This document shows positions 1 to 6,624 of a stretch of 6,624 nucleotides of DNA, in pieces (within the stretch, counting starts at the first letter, position 1; every line of letters begins with the position of its first letter). This stretch comes from an uncultured Pirellulaceae bacterium (GTDB taxonomy: Bacteria; Planctomycetota; Planctomycetia; Pirellulales; Pirellulaceae): the NCBI GenBank assembly GCA_947258905.1, contig CAMYKF010000063.1, positions 1 to 6,624 on the forward strand, read 5' to 3'. The notes below the pieces were generated by a model. The model was not told the DNA's origin and did no database searches. It saw nothing but the letters and a program-made list of their open reading frames with translations. Made by a program: the position numbers and the translations under genes.

Positions 1-719
1 ACGGGAACGCGACGCACCATGTGTTGCAAATTGATGATGTCTTCACCCGTCAACACCTGGGAAACCTGCGGCTCGATATCGGCCGTCGTCGTGGCGGCAA
101 TCATGTACTCTTCGTCATACGAGGGATACTCGACGAAGATCTTGAACATAAAGCGATCCTGCTGGGCCTCGGGCAGCGTGTAGGTGCCTTCCTGCTCAAT
201 CGGATTCTGCGTGGCCAGTACAAAGAACGGGGCCGGCAGCGGATGTCGCTCGCCGCCGATCGTCACCTGCTTTTCCTGCATGGCTTCCAGTAGCGCTGCC
301 TGGGTCTTGGGAGGCGTACGGTTGATTTCATCGGCGAGGATGATGTTGGCGAAGACCGGCCCCGGCAGGAATTTGAATTCACGCGCCCCGCTATGCCGAT
401 CTTCCTGGATCACCTCGGTGCCCGTAATGTCGCTCGGCATCAAGTCAGGCGTGAACTGGATCCGGTTGAATTCCAGGTGCAGCGTCTCGGCCAGTGTGCT
501 GACCATCAGGGTTTTGGCCAGACCCGGCACGCCTTCCAGCAGGCAGTGGCCCTGGGCAAAGATCGAGATCATCAACTGCTCGAGCACTTCCTTTTGCCCG
601 ACAATGATCTTGCCGAGTTCGGTGCGAACGGACTGGTAGGCGGACTTCAGGTTTTCGAGTGCCTGCAGTTCGTCCTGGGTGAGGTTCTCATTGGTTTGAG
701 TGTTCGGCGAATGGTTCAT
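1..719 (-). CDS. MoxR-family AAA+ ATPase, 3' end outside the window
   Basis: The minus-strand frame opens at ATG 719-717 and stays open for 239 codons to the window edge, so the C-terminal part (lid domain) is missing; family members are usually about 320-340 residues. Visible motifs are the Walker A loop GVPGLAKT (residues 63-70), Walker B IILADEIN (126-133), sensor-1 ATQNP (169-173) and the family stretch LPEAQQDRF (182-190), with the arginine at 190. MoxR ATPases are cytoplasmic hexameric chaperones that remodel or activate partner proteins, often ones with VWA domains. An AGGA site at 731-728, eight bases before the ATG, supports this start. The first 20 or so residues are polar and rich in Asn and Gln and are probably a flexible leader. 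Family assignment is firm; the specific partner is unknown. A divergent VWA gene starts at 1329, and DUF58 or VWA genes may follow moxR beyond the left edge, as is common for this family. Confidence 0.95.
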   Translation of the reverse strand, partial: MNHSPNTQTNENLTQDELQALENLKSAYQSVRTELGKIIVGQKEVLEQLMISIFAQGHCLLEGVPGLAKTLMVSTLAETLHLEFNRIQFTPDLMPSDITGTEVIQEDRHSGAREFKFLPGPVFANIILADEINRTPPKTQAALLEAMQEKQVTIGGERHPLPAPFFVLATQNPIEQEGTYTLPEAQQDRFMFKIFVEYPSYDEEYMIAATTTADIEPQVSQVLTGEDIINLQHMVRRVP

Positions 720-744
720 GAAGCCAGTCCTGATTCCTTGACGA

Positions 745-780
745 TGGAGTGAAAGTTTGCGATTGGAGTGAAAGTTTGCG
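745..780. repeat. Two tandem copies of a 17-base motif upstream of moxR
   Basis: The motif TGGAGTGAAAGTTTGCG occurs at 745-761 and again, identically, at 764-780, a 19-base period with two bases between copies. Read toward moxR the unit is CGCAAACTTTCACTCCA. The copies end 25 bases from the moxR start codon, so they lie in its promoter or 5' leader. A tandem operator for a dimeric regulator or a recent slippage duplication would both fit. The period is not a multiple of three, which argues against a coding repeat. Confidence 0.75.
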
Positions 781-1328
781 GACCTGCGCGTTGACGAGCA
801 GCAGAGCCGGCCGGCAATTGATTTACGGTCGAAAACCAGACAACGTTCGACATGGCCGGAAAACCCTGACAGCCCGATTGCGTGACGGGCAGAAATTCCG
901 GGAGGCGGGTCTTGTCTCTGTTCTCAATGATTTGGCGAAGCACCGGCAATCTGCAAGCAAACGTGTCCGGTTGTTGTCATCCCGAACCAGCGAACGAGGG
1001 TTCGCGATTTCGCTGCAAGCCGAAGCCTGGCCATTTGCCCCTTCTGATTGTAACTAAACGCGTCGCCGCTTTGCCACCAGCGGTATGTAACAAGCGATGA
1101 CGGCGAAACACCAGCTGTCCCGAATATAGAACAGGGGAATGGCTGTTTTGTTCCATGGATTCCGCTGATATTCAGCTCCTGGGCCGTGATTCCCCGAATT
1201 TGGGCGTCCTGAAGTAAATTCTGCTGACATACGGCAGGCTGACGGATTTTGAGCCCCGGTCCCGTGATGCCCTTTTCGCTGCAGTATGGACACTTGACGC
1301 CCTTTGAATTCTTTGCACGGGCCTGACC
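781..1328. other. Intergenic spacer with no convincing gene
   Basis: This stretch of about 550 bases separates the divergent moxR and VWA genes and should hold both promoters, but I cannot point to a clear -35/-10 pair. It contains a small hairpin, GCGAAC (990-995) and GTTCGC (1000-1005) around a GAGG loop. The minus-strand frame across 924-1337 is open but reads like non-coding sequence in its second half. Its first part has a CPYC pair and a glycine-rich stretch that resemble a zinc ribbon lacking its second cysteine pair. Decayed gene material or dispersed repeats are the likeliest content. Confidence 0.6.
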
Positions 1329-2357
1329 ATGGCTCATAATGTCGATATGGGAACACAAGCAGGCACGCTGCTGGAGCAGGAACCGACCAACTGGCGCTCT
1401 GTCGGTTTGTCCTTGTTAATTCATGTGGTTCTGCTGGTGGCTTTGGGGTTGATATGGACGACCCGTCAGGCTGGTGGCGGCGACGAAGGTCCGCGTCCGG
1501 TGGCCATCGTGCTGGCCTCGGCCAACGAGGAGCCGGAGTATTTTGACCAGCAAGACCTGATGGAGGAAACGGTTCAGGCCGATACCGCCCCTTCGATGCA
1601 GCAGGCGTTGCCTGATGAAGCGCCTCCCGTCGACACCGCTCGCGTGGTCGCCGAAGTTCCCCCGATCGAAATGCCCTTGCCGGGATTCAATTCGACCGAA
1701 ATGGCGCGAGTCACTCCCGGTAACACGGATACCCGCAACATCCGGCTTACTCCCGAGCAACAGAAAATGCTGGCGGCCGAAAGCGCCGCTTTCGACGCCC
1801 GCCGCCCGCGGGGTCCGGCCACCAGCATCAGTGTGTTTGGATCGGGTCAGATGACCGGACGCAAGTTTGTGTTTGTCATCGATCGTTCCAAAAGCATGGG
1901 CGGTCAGGGCCTGAATGTGCTCGATGGCGCTGCTTCGGAATTGGCGGGCGCGATCAATTCCCTGGAAGAATTTCACCAGTTCCAGATCGTGGCCTACCAT
2001 CACAAGACGGTGGCGATTGGCACGCTCTCCCTGCTGGATGCCACCGATGAAAACAAGAGCGAGGTATCCAACTTTATCGCGAATCTCGCGGCCTTTGGCG
2101 GCACTGAACACGAAGCGGCGTTGACGGTCGCTCTCAGCATGGGTCCCGACGTCGTGGTTTTGCTGACCGATGGCGGGCTTCCCGAATTGAATGAGTCCCA
2201 GCTGGCCCGGATTCGCCGGGCTGCCGACGGAGCACAAATCCACTGTATTCAGTTCGGATCGGGTCCCGCACAGAATCCCAACACGTTTATGCGAAAACTT
2301 GCCGGGCAAAATGTCGGCACCTACCGTTACATCGACGTTTCCAACTGGTCAAGATAG
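1329..2357 (+). CDS. Membrane-anchored von Willebrand factor A domain protein
   Basis: The 342-residue product has a short cytoplasmic start, one membrane helix (about residues 24-43), a proline- and acid-rich linker (about 50-170) and a VWA domain (about 178-342). The metal-ion-dependent adhesion site looks complete: D185, S187 and S189 in the DRSKS motif, T259 in FGGTEH, and D281 in LLTDGG. The domain should therefore bind a divalent metal and a protein ligand, and the topology places it in the periplasm. The helix has S28, H32 and L39 at the spacing seen in TonB-type helices. VWA proteins are frequent partners of MoxR ATPases, and moxR is divergent here, although a periplasmic VWA domain could not touch a cytoplasmic MoxR directly. 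No good Shine-Dalgarno site precedes ATG 1329; ATG 1347 is an alternative start and also keeps the helix. The domain call is firm; the ligand and process are unknown. Confidence 0.9.
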   Translation: MAHNVDMGTQAGTLLEQEPTNWRSVGLSLLIHVVLLVALGLIWTTRQAGGGDEGPRPVAIVLASANEEPEYFDQQDLMEETVQADTAPSMQQALPDEAPPVDTARVVAEVPPIEMPLPGFNSTEMARVTPGNTDTRNIRLTPEQQKMLAAESAAFDARRPRGPATSISVFGSGQMTGRKFVFVIDRSKSMGGQGLNVLDGAASELAGAINSLEEFHQFQIVAYHHKTVAIGTLSLLDATDENKSEVSNFIANLAAFGGTEHEAALTVALSMGPDVVVLLTDGGLPELNESQLARIRRAADGAQIHCIQFGSGPAQNPNTFMRKLAGQNVGTYRYIDVSNWSR

Positions 2358-2396
2358 ACTTCTGATATTCCAACCCTTCATCCCTGCGCATTTGAT

Positions 2397-4460
2397 ATGA
2401 AATTCCAATCCCGTTTGCCGGCTCCTGTCATCGCGGGCTGTGCCGCCGCCCTGTTGCTATTGATCCCGGTGGCCTGCGTCGCGCAAGGCTCGTTGCCGTT
2501 TTACGTGCAAATGCGGGACAGCAGCATGATGCAGGTGCAAACCGGCGACAGTAAATTCGAATGGAAGACGGTGGCCCCGGACGGGTCGATCACCATGTCT
2601 ACCTTCAACGTCACCGATATCGAGTCATTGAGGTTTGCGGCCAGCCCCGCCAGCGAGCAAGTCGCCCGCATCCGCCAGCTCATCGACGACCTGGCCGACG
2701 ATGACTATCACCGCCGTAACGAAGCGGAACGCATCCTGCTGGCCGAAGGCAAACCATTTGAAACCGTGATTGAGCAACAACGCGACCATGCGGAACCGGA
2801 AGCCCGCTACCGCATCGCCCGCCTGCTCGAGAATCTGGACGGGATCAAGGAAAGTGCCACCAACCGCTTTGTAATGGACTTTGACATCCTGCAGCTGCGC
2901 GATGGCCGCCGGCTGGAGGGTGACATCGGCGACTGGTCTTTAACCTGCGAGTGGAACGGAGTGCCAGTGACGGCCAACCGCGGCAACTGTATGCATTTGT
3001 TTAACAAGCGACCGTTCGCAGTAACCAGCGCCTTGCCGGGGGAGGCCAGCACCGTTTCCACGGAGTTGATGTTTGACGACTCGATCTTTTTTGATGGGGA
3101 AAATCCCCGCGAGAATGTCAGCTATGCCAGTTTTGAAGAGGGTGAAGGCGGCGAGAAACTGGATGCCGATCGCGAGTTCGACATCGTGGACGGGTTTGCA
3201 TTTATGGGCGGCCGGTTTCACTGCGTGACCAACAACGGCCGCGTCGTGATATCCGGATTCCGGTTCAAAAATGGACGGAGTCGCCGGCGTTCCATCGGCA
3301 ACTTTTTTGTCGTACCGGAATCGAAAAAGCGGGTCAGTTATCAGGGCGAAATGCGAATTGATTTCTGCGTGCCCGGCAACCCAACCATTCCGGCATCGGT
3401 GAACCGGATCGGCATGTTTGTGGAGATCGTGATTCCCAAACACACGATTCTGGAAGCTGTCAATTCAGCGGGCCACGTCGTGGGACTTTCCCAGTCGGTC
3501 AGCGACCGCACGGGCTACCTGTCGTTCGACTCCAATTCCGATATCGCCTATGTGCGATTGCTGGCCAACGAATATCTGGCCACCGACGACCTCAACAAGG
3601 ACTTTGCCGTCGACGACCTGAGCTTTTCCCGACCGACGGCCAACCCGGCCCTGAACTTCGTCGACGGGGATGAAGGGCACATCGTCATCGTGTCCCGTGA
3701 CGACGAGCGACTGTTGGCGCGTAACGTGAGTTTCGATCTGGACAATCAAATATTACAGGTCGAATCGGCCATGCCGGGCGTTGAAGACTTTGCCATGCCG
3801 CTGGACAAAGTGCAGTGGGTCGTGGGACCCCAGTCACGCGAGGTTTCGGCGCCGCAGGAAGATGGCTGCTTTGTCATGCTGACCGACGGTTCGGTGGTGC
3901 ATTGTTTGTTCCAGCAACAACTGGTCGCCTCGGCCAATCCATCGCTGACCATCGCGGAAGAAGACGTGATTGGTGTGTGGGGCTACAACCAGCGGGCGCG
4001 GTATCCACGTGCGGCCGACTTCGACGAAGGCTCCATGGTGATGGTGCGTCCGTTGAACACCGTGTGCTTTAACGACGCCGGAATTGACTGGAACAACGGC
4101 CGCCTGGATTACCAGCTGGACAAGGCGATCGACATCCAGCAAGGGATCAACGAAGCGGCCGGGCAGTGGATTCCTGCCGACGCGGAAAAAGAACACCTGG
4201 GTATCGAACCGGACGCCGATGATCCGGGTACGCTGGATCTGACCGAAGTCGCCAGCATCTGGACGACCCTGCCTCCCAATCGGGCGGCCGGTACCGGCCT
4301 GCTCCGCACCGATGACGGGCAACAGTTCATTCTGGGCGGTGAATCCGGATTCGAACTCGCTGCGGTTAACGGTTCGACGATTACTATTCGCCACGACGGA
4401 CAGGAACTGTCATTCGACGTGCAAGACATCTATGCTCTCGATTTTGGCGAGCGCGAGTAG
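2397..4460 (+). CDS. Secreted protein of unknown function with repeated beta-rich 'DG' units
   Basis: I do not recognise a named family for this 687-residue protein. It starts with a Sec-type signal peptide: MKFQSR, a hydrophobic core at about 11-27 and a likely cleavage after VACVAQ near residue 30. A beta unit (34-81) is followed by a charged helical stretch (86-147) that looks like HEAT-type helices. Related beta units recur at about 163-200, 426-477, 490-530 and 632-684, typically opening with a strand containing RDG, TDG or DDG and closing with a motif like DIYALDF. The centre (about 221-410) resembles an extracellular beta-sandwich ending in FAVDDLSF, as in some PEP-CTERM proteins and lectin-like domains. 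No catalytic motif, sorting signal or membrane anchor is visible, so it is probably periplasmic or exported. It starts 39 bases after the VWA gene and ends 7 bases before the deacetylase gene, which suggests co-transcription. A structural or substrate-binding role is a guess. Confidence 0.85.
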   Translation: MKFQSRLPAPVIAGCAAALLLLIPVACVAQGSLPFYVQMRDSSMMQVQTGDSKFEWKTVAPDGSITMSTFNVTDIESLRFAASPASEQVARIRQLIDDLADDDYHRRNEAERILLAEGKPFETVIEQQRDHAEPEARYRIARLLENLDGIKESATNRFVMDFDILQLRDGRRLEGDIGDWSLTCEWNGVPVTANRGNCMHLFNKRPFAVTSALPGEASTVSTELMFDDSIFFDGENPRENVSYASFEEGEGGEKLDADREFDIVDGFAFMGGRFHCVTNNGRVVISGFRFKNGRSRRRSIGNFFVVPESKKRVSYQGEMRIDFCVPGNPTIPASVNRIGMFVEIVIPKHTILEAVNSAGHVVGLSQSVSDRTGYLSFDSNSDIAYVRLLANEYLATDDLNKDFAVDDLSFSRPTANPALNFVDGDEGHIVIVSRDDERLLARNVSFDLDNQILQVESAMPGVEDFAMPLDKVQWVVGPQSREVSAPQEDGCFVMLTDGSVVHCLFQQQLVASANPSLTIAEEDVIGVWGYNQRARYPRAADFDEGSMVMVRPLNTVCFNDAGIDWNNGRLDYQLDKAIDIQQGINEAAGQWIPADAEKEHLGIEPDADDPGTLDLTEVASIWTTLPPNRAAGTGLLRTDDGQQFILGGESGFELAAVNGSTITIRHDGQELSFDVQDIYALDFGERE

Positions 4461-4467
4461 AATTTGC

Positions 4468-5229
4468 ATGACGGCACGTGACGAATCTGATTATCTGGAT
4501 GTGATCGCGGTCGGCGCGCATCCGGACGACGTGGAGATTGCCTGTGGCGGCACGCTGGCTCGCATGGTGCAGCAGGGATACCGCGTTGGCATTATCGATT
4601 TGACCGATGGTGAGCCGACGCCGTTGAGCCCCGGCCCCGAAGCCCGACTGGAGGAGGCCAGGGCGGCCGCCGAGGTACTGGGCGTGCACAAACGAATCAC
4701 CCTGGATTTGCCCAATCGCCGATTGTTCGACAGTTTTGAAGCCCGCGTCGCGCTGGCAAAGGAGTTTCGTCGATACCGGCCGCGAGTCGTGCTGGGATTT
4801 GGCGAGAAAACGCCAATGGCCTCTCCCGATCACTGGCAAGCGATGCAGATCACCGACGCTGCCGTCTTTTACAGCCGGCTGACCAAGTGGGACGAGCATT
4901 TTGATGGACTGCCCGTCCACACCATCGATCATCAGATGTATTTCTTTCTGGGCTTCGATATATCCACCATTCCCAACTACGCTGCCTTTGTAACGATGGA
5001 TATCAGCGACACGCTGGAAACAAAAATGAAGTCCATCGCGTGTTACAAGTCACAGTTCCCGCCGGGCAAAAGACGCGTTCTGCGACGTGTCGAACACGGT
5101 GCAGTGGCGATTGGGACCAACGCCGGTTTTGGGGCTGGCGAAATCTTCATCGGTACCCGACCATTGGGTACCGGCGATTTGCTGCAGACACTGTATCGCA
5201 ACGCCGGGATACCGAAACGCAAATCGTGA
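4468..5229 (+). CDS. bshB1: LmbE/PIG-L-type zinc deacetylase, BshB1-like
   Basis: The 253-residue product has the family signature AHPDDVE (residues 17-23), with H18 and D21 as predicted zinc ligands and D20 as the likely catalytic base, and SPDH (119-122), whose H122 should be the third ligand. Other BshB1-like features are DLTDGEPTP (44-52), the KMKSIACYKSQF stretch (186-197) and a C-terminal GEIFIGTRPLG (224-234). In organisms that make bacillithiol, BshB1 removes the acetyl group from GlcNAc-malate in the cytoplasm. Related enzymes deacetylate other N-acetylglucosamine conjugates, so the substrate here is not certain. No bshA or bshC is visible in the window. The frame is open back to ATG 4312, but that start would overlap the preceding gene by almost 150 bases; ATG 4468 gives a family-typical N-terminus directly before the AHPDD strand and a 7-base gap. 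The Shine-Dalgarno match is poor. Confidence 0.87.
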   Translation: MTARDESDYLDVIAVGAHPDDVEIACGGTLARMVQQGYRVGIIDLTDGEPTPLSPGPEARLEEARAAAEVLGVHKRITLDLPNRRLFDSFEARVALAKEFRRYRPRVVLGFGEKTPMASPDHWQAMQITDAAVFYSRLTKWDEHFDGLPVHTIDHQMYFFLGFDISTIPNYAAFVTMDISDTLETKMKSIACYKSQFPPGKRRVLRRVEHGAVAIGTNAGFGAGEIFIGTRPLGTGDLLQTLYRNAGIPKRKS

Positions 5230-5307
5230 CGTGAAAAATAACGAGCGGAACCAGATTCCAGCCAACCCGGCACGCACGCGTCGGAGTTCACTGCCAGTGG
5301 AGTATCA

Positions 5308-6411
5308 ATGTCGATTCGATTTGTGATGATTGGCGGCTTTCTCGGCGCCGGAAAGACAACCACCATTGCCCGCCTGGCCAACGAATACCGCAGGCGCGGC
5401 ATGAACGTCGGTATTGTCACCAATGACCAGGCGGAGGACCTGGTCGATACGCTGACGCTGCGCGAACTGGGCAACCATGTAGGCGAAGTCGCTGGAGCCT
5501 GTTTCTGCTGCAACTTTGACGAACTGGCCGACACGATTTCAGATCTGGGCCGGCAACACCAGCCGGATATTGTGATTGCCGAACCGGTAGGCAGCTGCAC
5601 GGACCTGGTAGCCACCGTCGTTCAGCCCCTGATGCACCTGTACGACGAGCAATACGACATTGCTCCCTACGGCGTGATCCTCAAGCCTTCTCATGGTCAG
5701 AAGATTCTGGGCGGGGGCCGCAATGCCGGATTTTCACCCAAGGCCGAATACATCTTTCGCAAGCAACTGGAGGAAGCCGATTTTATCGCGCTGAACCACA
5801 TCGACCGGCTCGCACAGGAGCAGATCCAGGAACTGGCAGGCCTGTTAAACGAGGCGCACCCCGACGTTCCAGTGATCCGGATGTCAGCCCGAGCGGGCAC
5901 GGGGTTTGATGATCTGGTGGAGATGTTTGATCGGCGTGGCCAGTTCGGTCAGCGGATTCTGGAACTGGACTATGACATCTATGCCGAAGGCGAAGCGGAA
6001 CTGGGCTGGCTGAATTGCAGCTTCGTGGCGACCGGTGACGAGCCATTTGCCCTGGACGATTTGCTGACCGGCATCATCGAAGCCCTGAAACTGTCTCTTG
6101 CGGAAATCGATGCCGAAACCGCTCACTTGAAAGCGATCGGTTTATGGGAAGGATTTCATGGCGTAGCCAATCTGGTCAGCAGCGACTCGCCAGCCGAACT
6201 TTCCCTGCCCTCGGATTGCCAAACGCGGAAGGCGGAAATGGTGGTTAACGCGCGGGTGGCTGTTGATCCGGATTTGCTGGACCAGCAAGTGCGGTCGGCG
6301 ATCCACGACGTCTGCGGGCGACTGAACATTCATCACGAATTGCGACGCAGCCAGAGTTTCCGCCCCGGCCGCCCCGTGCCAACTCATCGATTCAGCAGGC
6401 AGTCTGACTGA
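5308..6411 (+). CDS. COG0523/CobW-type GTPase, putative metallochaperone
   Basis: The 367-residue product begins with the P-loop GGFLGAGKTT (9-18), then TNDQAEDLVDT (38-48), the CFCC metal-binding motif (65-68) and EPVGSCTDL (92-100). The G4 guanine-recognition site is NHID (163-166), where family members normally have NKxD or TKxD. COG0523 GTPases bind metal through the CxCC motif and deliver zinc, cobalt or another metal to client enzymes, with GTP hydrolysis driving release. The C-terminal third (about 230-367) does not look like the usual CobW_C domain. It contains LNCSFV, a segment around VVNARVAVD and an ending SFRPGRPVPTHRF. A GGAG site at 5299-5302, five bases before the ATG, supports this start and is the best ribosome-binding site on the plus strand. 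The gene follows the deacetylase by 78 bases. Metal and client are unknown; the neighbouring zinc enzyme is a candidate client by inference only. Confidence 0.9.
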   Translation: MSIRFVMIGGFLGAGKTTTIARLANEYRRRGMNVGIVTNDQAEDLVDTLTLRELGNHVGEVAGACFCCNFDELADTISDLGRQHQPDIVIAEPVGSCTDLVATVVQPLMHLYDEQYDIAPYGVILKPSHGQKILGGGRNAGFSPKAEYIFRKQLEEADFIALNHIDRLAQEQIQELAGLLNEAHPDVPVIRMSARAGTGFDDLVEMFDRRGQFGQRILELDYDIYAEGEAELGWLNCSFVATGDEPFALDDLLTGIIEALKLSLAEIDAETAHLKAIGLWEGFHGVANLVSSDSPAELSLPSDCQTRKAEMVVNARVAVDPDLLDQQVRSAIHDVCGRLNIHHELRRSQSFRPGRPVPTHRFSRQSD

Positions 6412-6504
6412 CCAATTTGCTGCTTCTGCAGGGCAGAGTTGCAATTGACTCGTAACCGAGGTTGCAAGAGGTCATTCGTTTCCTGCTGTACCGGCCCGAA
6501 TTCT

Positions 6505-6527
6505 TGCGAGGATCTTGCGCTTTTTTT
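6505..6527 (+). terminator. Possible intrinsic terminator of the rightward gene cluster
   Basis: A short imperfect stem pairs GCGAG (6506-6510) with CTTGC (6514-6518) around a GAT loop, with one G-U pair and a possible extra wobble pair. It is followed by GC and seven T residues (6521-6527). It lies about 95 bases after the COG0523 stop codon in the correct orientation. The stem is weak, so efficiency is uncertain. Confidence 0.4.
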
Positions 6528-6529
6528 CA

Positions 6530-6578
6530 ACCTCTCCCACGATTGGGAGAGGTCAGGACCCGCTTCAAGCGGGCCCTG
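6530..6578. repeat. Two-hairpin intergenic repeat element
   Basis: Hairpin one is a perfect 10-base inverted repeat, ACCTCTCCCA (6530-6539) and TGGGAGAGGT (6544-6553), around a CGAT loop. Hairpin two follows directly: CAGGACCCGC (6554-6563) pairs with GCGGGCCCTG (6569-6578) around TTCAA with a single A-C mismatch. No T tract follows on either strand, so this is not a classic terminator. The CCTCTCCC...GGGAGAGG form followed by a G-rich hairpin recalls dispersed intergenic repeats known from planctomycete and other genomes. The remaining bases to 6624 show no gene. Confidence 0.65.
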
Positions 6579-6624
6579 GGTGGGCTCTTCGCGGAATTTA
6601 GTGGCAAGTTTTCATTTGCTGGAA

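Noticed and set aside
864..895. Inverted repeat GCCCG/CGGGC in the spacer as a terminator
   Set aside because: The stem is only five pairs with a nine-base loop, there is no T tract, and no gene ends nearby.
716..949. A 77-codon minus-strand frame whose TGA stop overlaps the moxR ATG as ATGA
   Set aside because: The overlap looks like translational coupling, but the frame runs through the 19-base-period repeat, shows no domain, and moxR has its own AGGA site. A chance open frame is more likely.
1294..1328. TTGACG at 1294-1299 as a -35 box for the VWA gene
   Set aside because: No -10-like hexamer follows at 16-18 bases, and it is too close to the start codon to be convincing.
1416..2309. A 297-codon open frame on the minus strand opposite the VWA gene
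   Set aside because: It lies entirely within the VWA gene, has no recognisable domain, is rich in His, Arg and Gly as expected for a shadow frame, and the plus-strand frame has a complete VWA metal site.
3834..4394. A 186-codon minus-strand frame opposite the secreted protein gene
   Set aside because: It shows no motif and is opposite a long continuous frame with a signal peptide and repeated units.
4312..4467. N-terminal extension of the deacetylase frame
   Set aside because: It would overlap the preceding gene by almost 150 bases and adds 52 residues unlike anything in the LmbE family; ATG 4468 gives the normal N-terminus.

Overview
The window looks like a piece of chromosome from a member of the Planctomycetota. 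This is inferred from gene style, not from a marker gene. It has a moderately high G+C content, mostly weak Shine-Dalgarno sites, a membrane-anchored von Willebrand A (VWA) protein near a MoxR ATPase, a long secreted protein built from short beta-rich 'DG' repeats, a BshB1-like deacetylase, a COG0523 GTPase, and hairpin-rich intergenic repeats.

Layout: positions 1-719 hold the first 239 codons of a MoxR-type AAA+ ATPase on the minus strand, whose 3' end lies outside the window. A spacer of about 610 bases follows (720-1328). It has a 17-base direct repeat just upstream of moxR and otherwise no convincing gene, although one minus-strand reading frame resembles a decayed zinc-ribbon or a dispersed repeat. 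From 1329 four genes run rightward: a VWA protein with an N-terminal membrane helix (1329-2357), a secreted 687-residue protein of unknown function (2397-4460), a LmbE/PIG-L-type zinc deacetylase close to BshB1 (4468-5229) and a COG0523/CobW-type GTPase (5308-6411). Gaps between them are 39, 7 and 78 bases, so they could share one transcript. A weak intrinsic-terminator candidate and a two-hairpin repeat element follow at 6505-6578.

How the parts may work together: MoxR ATPases are known to act with VWA proteins, and here the two genes are divergent neighbours. The VWA protein's membrane helix carries most of the Ser/His/Leu pattern of TonB-type helices, which raises the possibility that it is coupled to an ExbB/ExbD- or TolQ/TolR-like motor encoded elsewhere. 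The deacetylase/GTPase pair suggests thiol or zinc homeostasis, because COG0523 proteins are metallochaperones and the deacetylase is a predicted zinc enzyme. These functional links are inference. I see no CRISPR array, tRNA, rRNA, transposase or phage gene.
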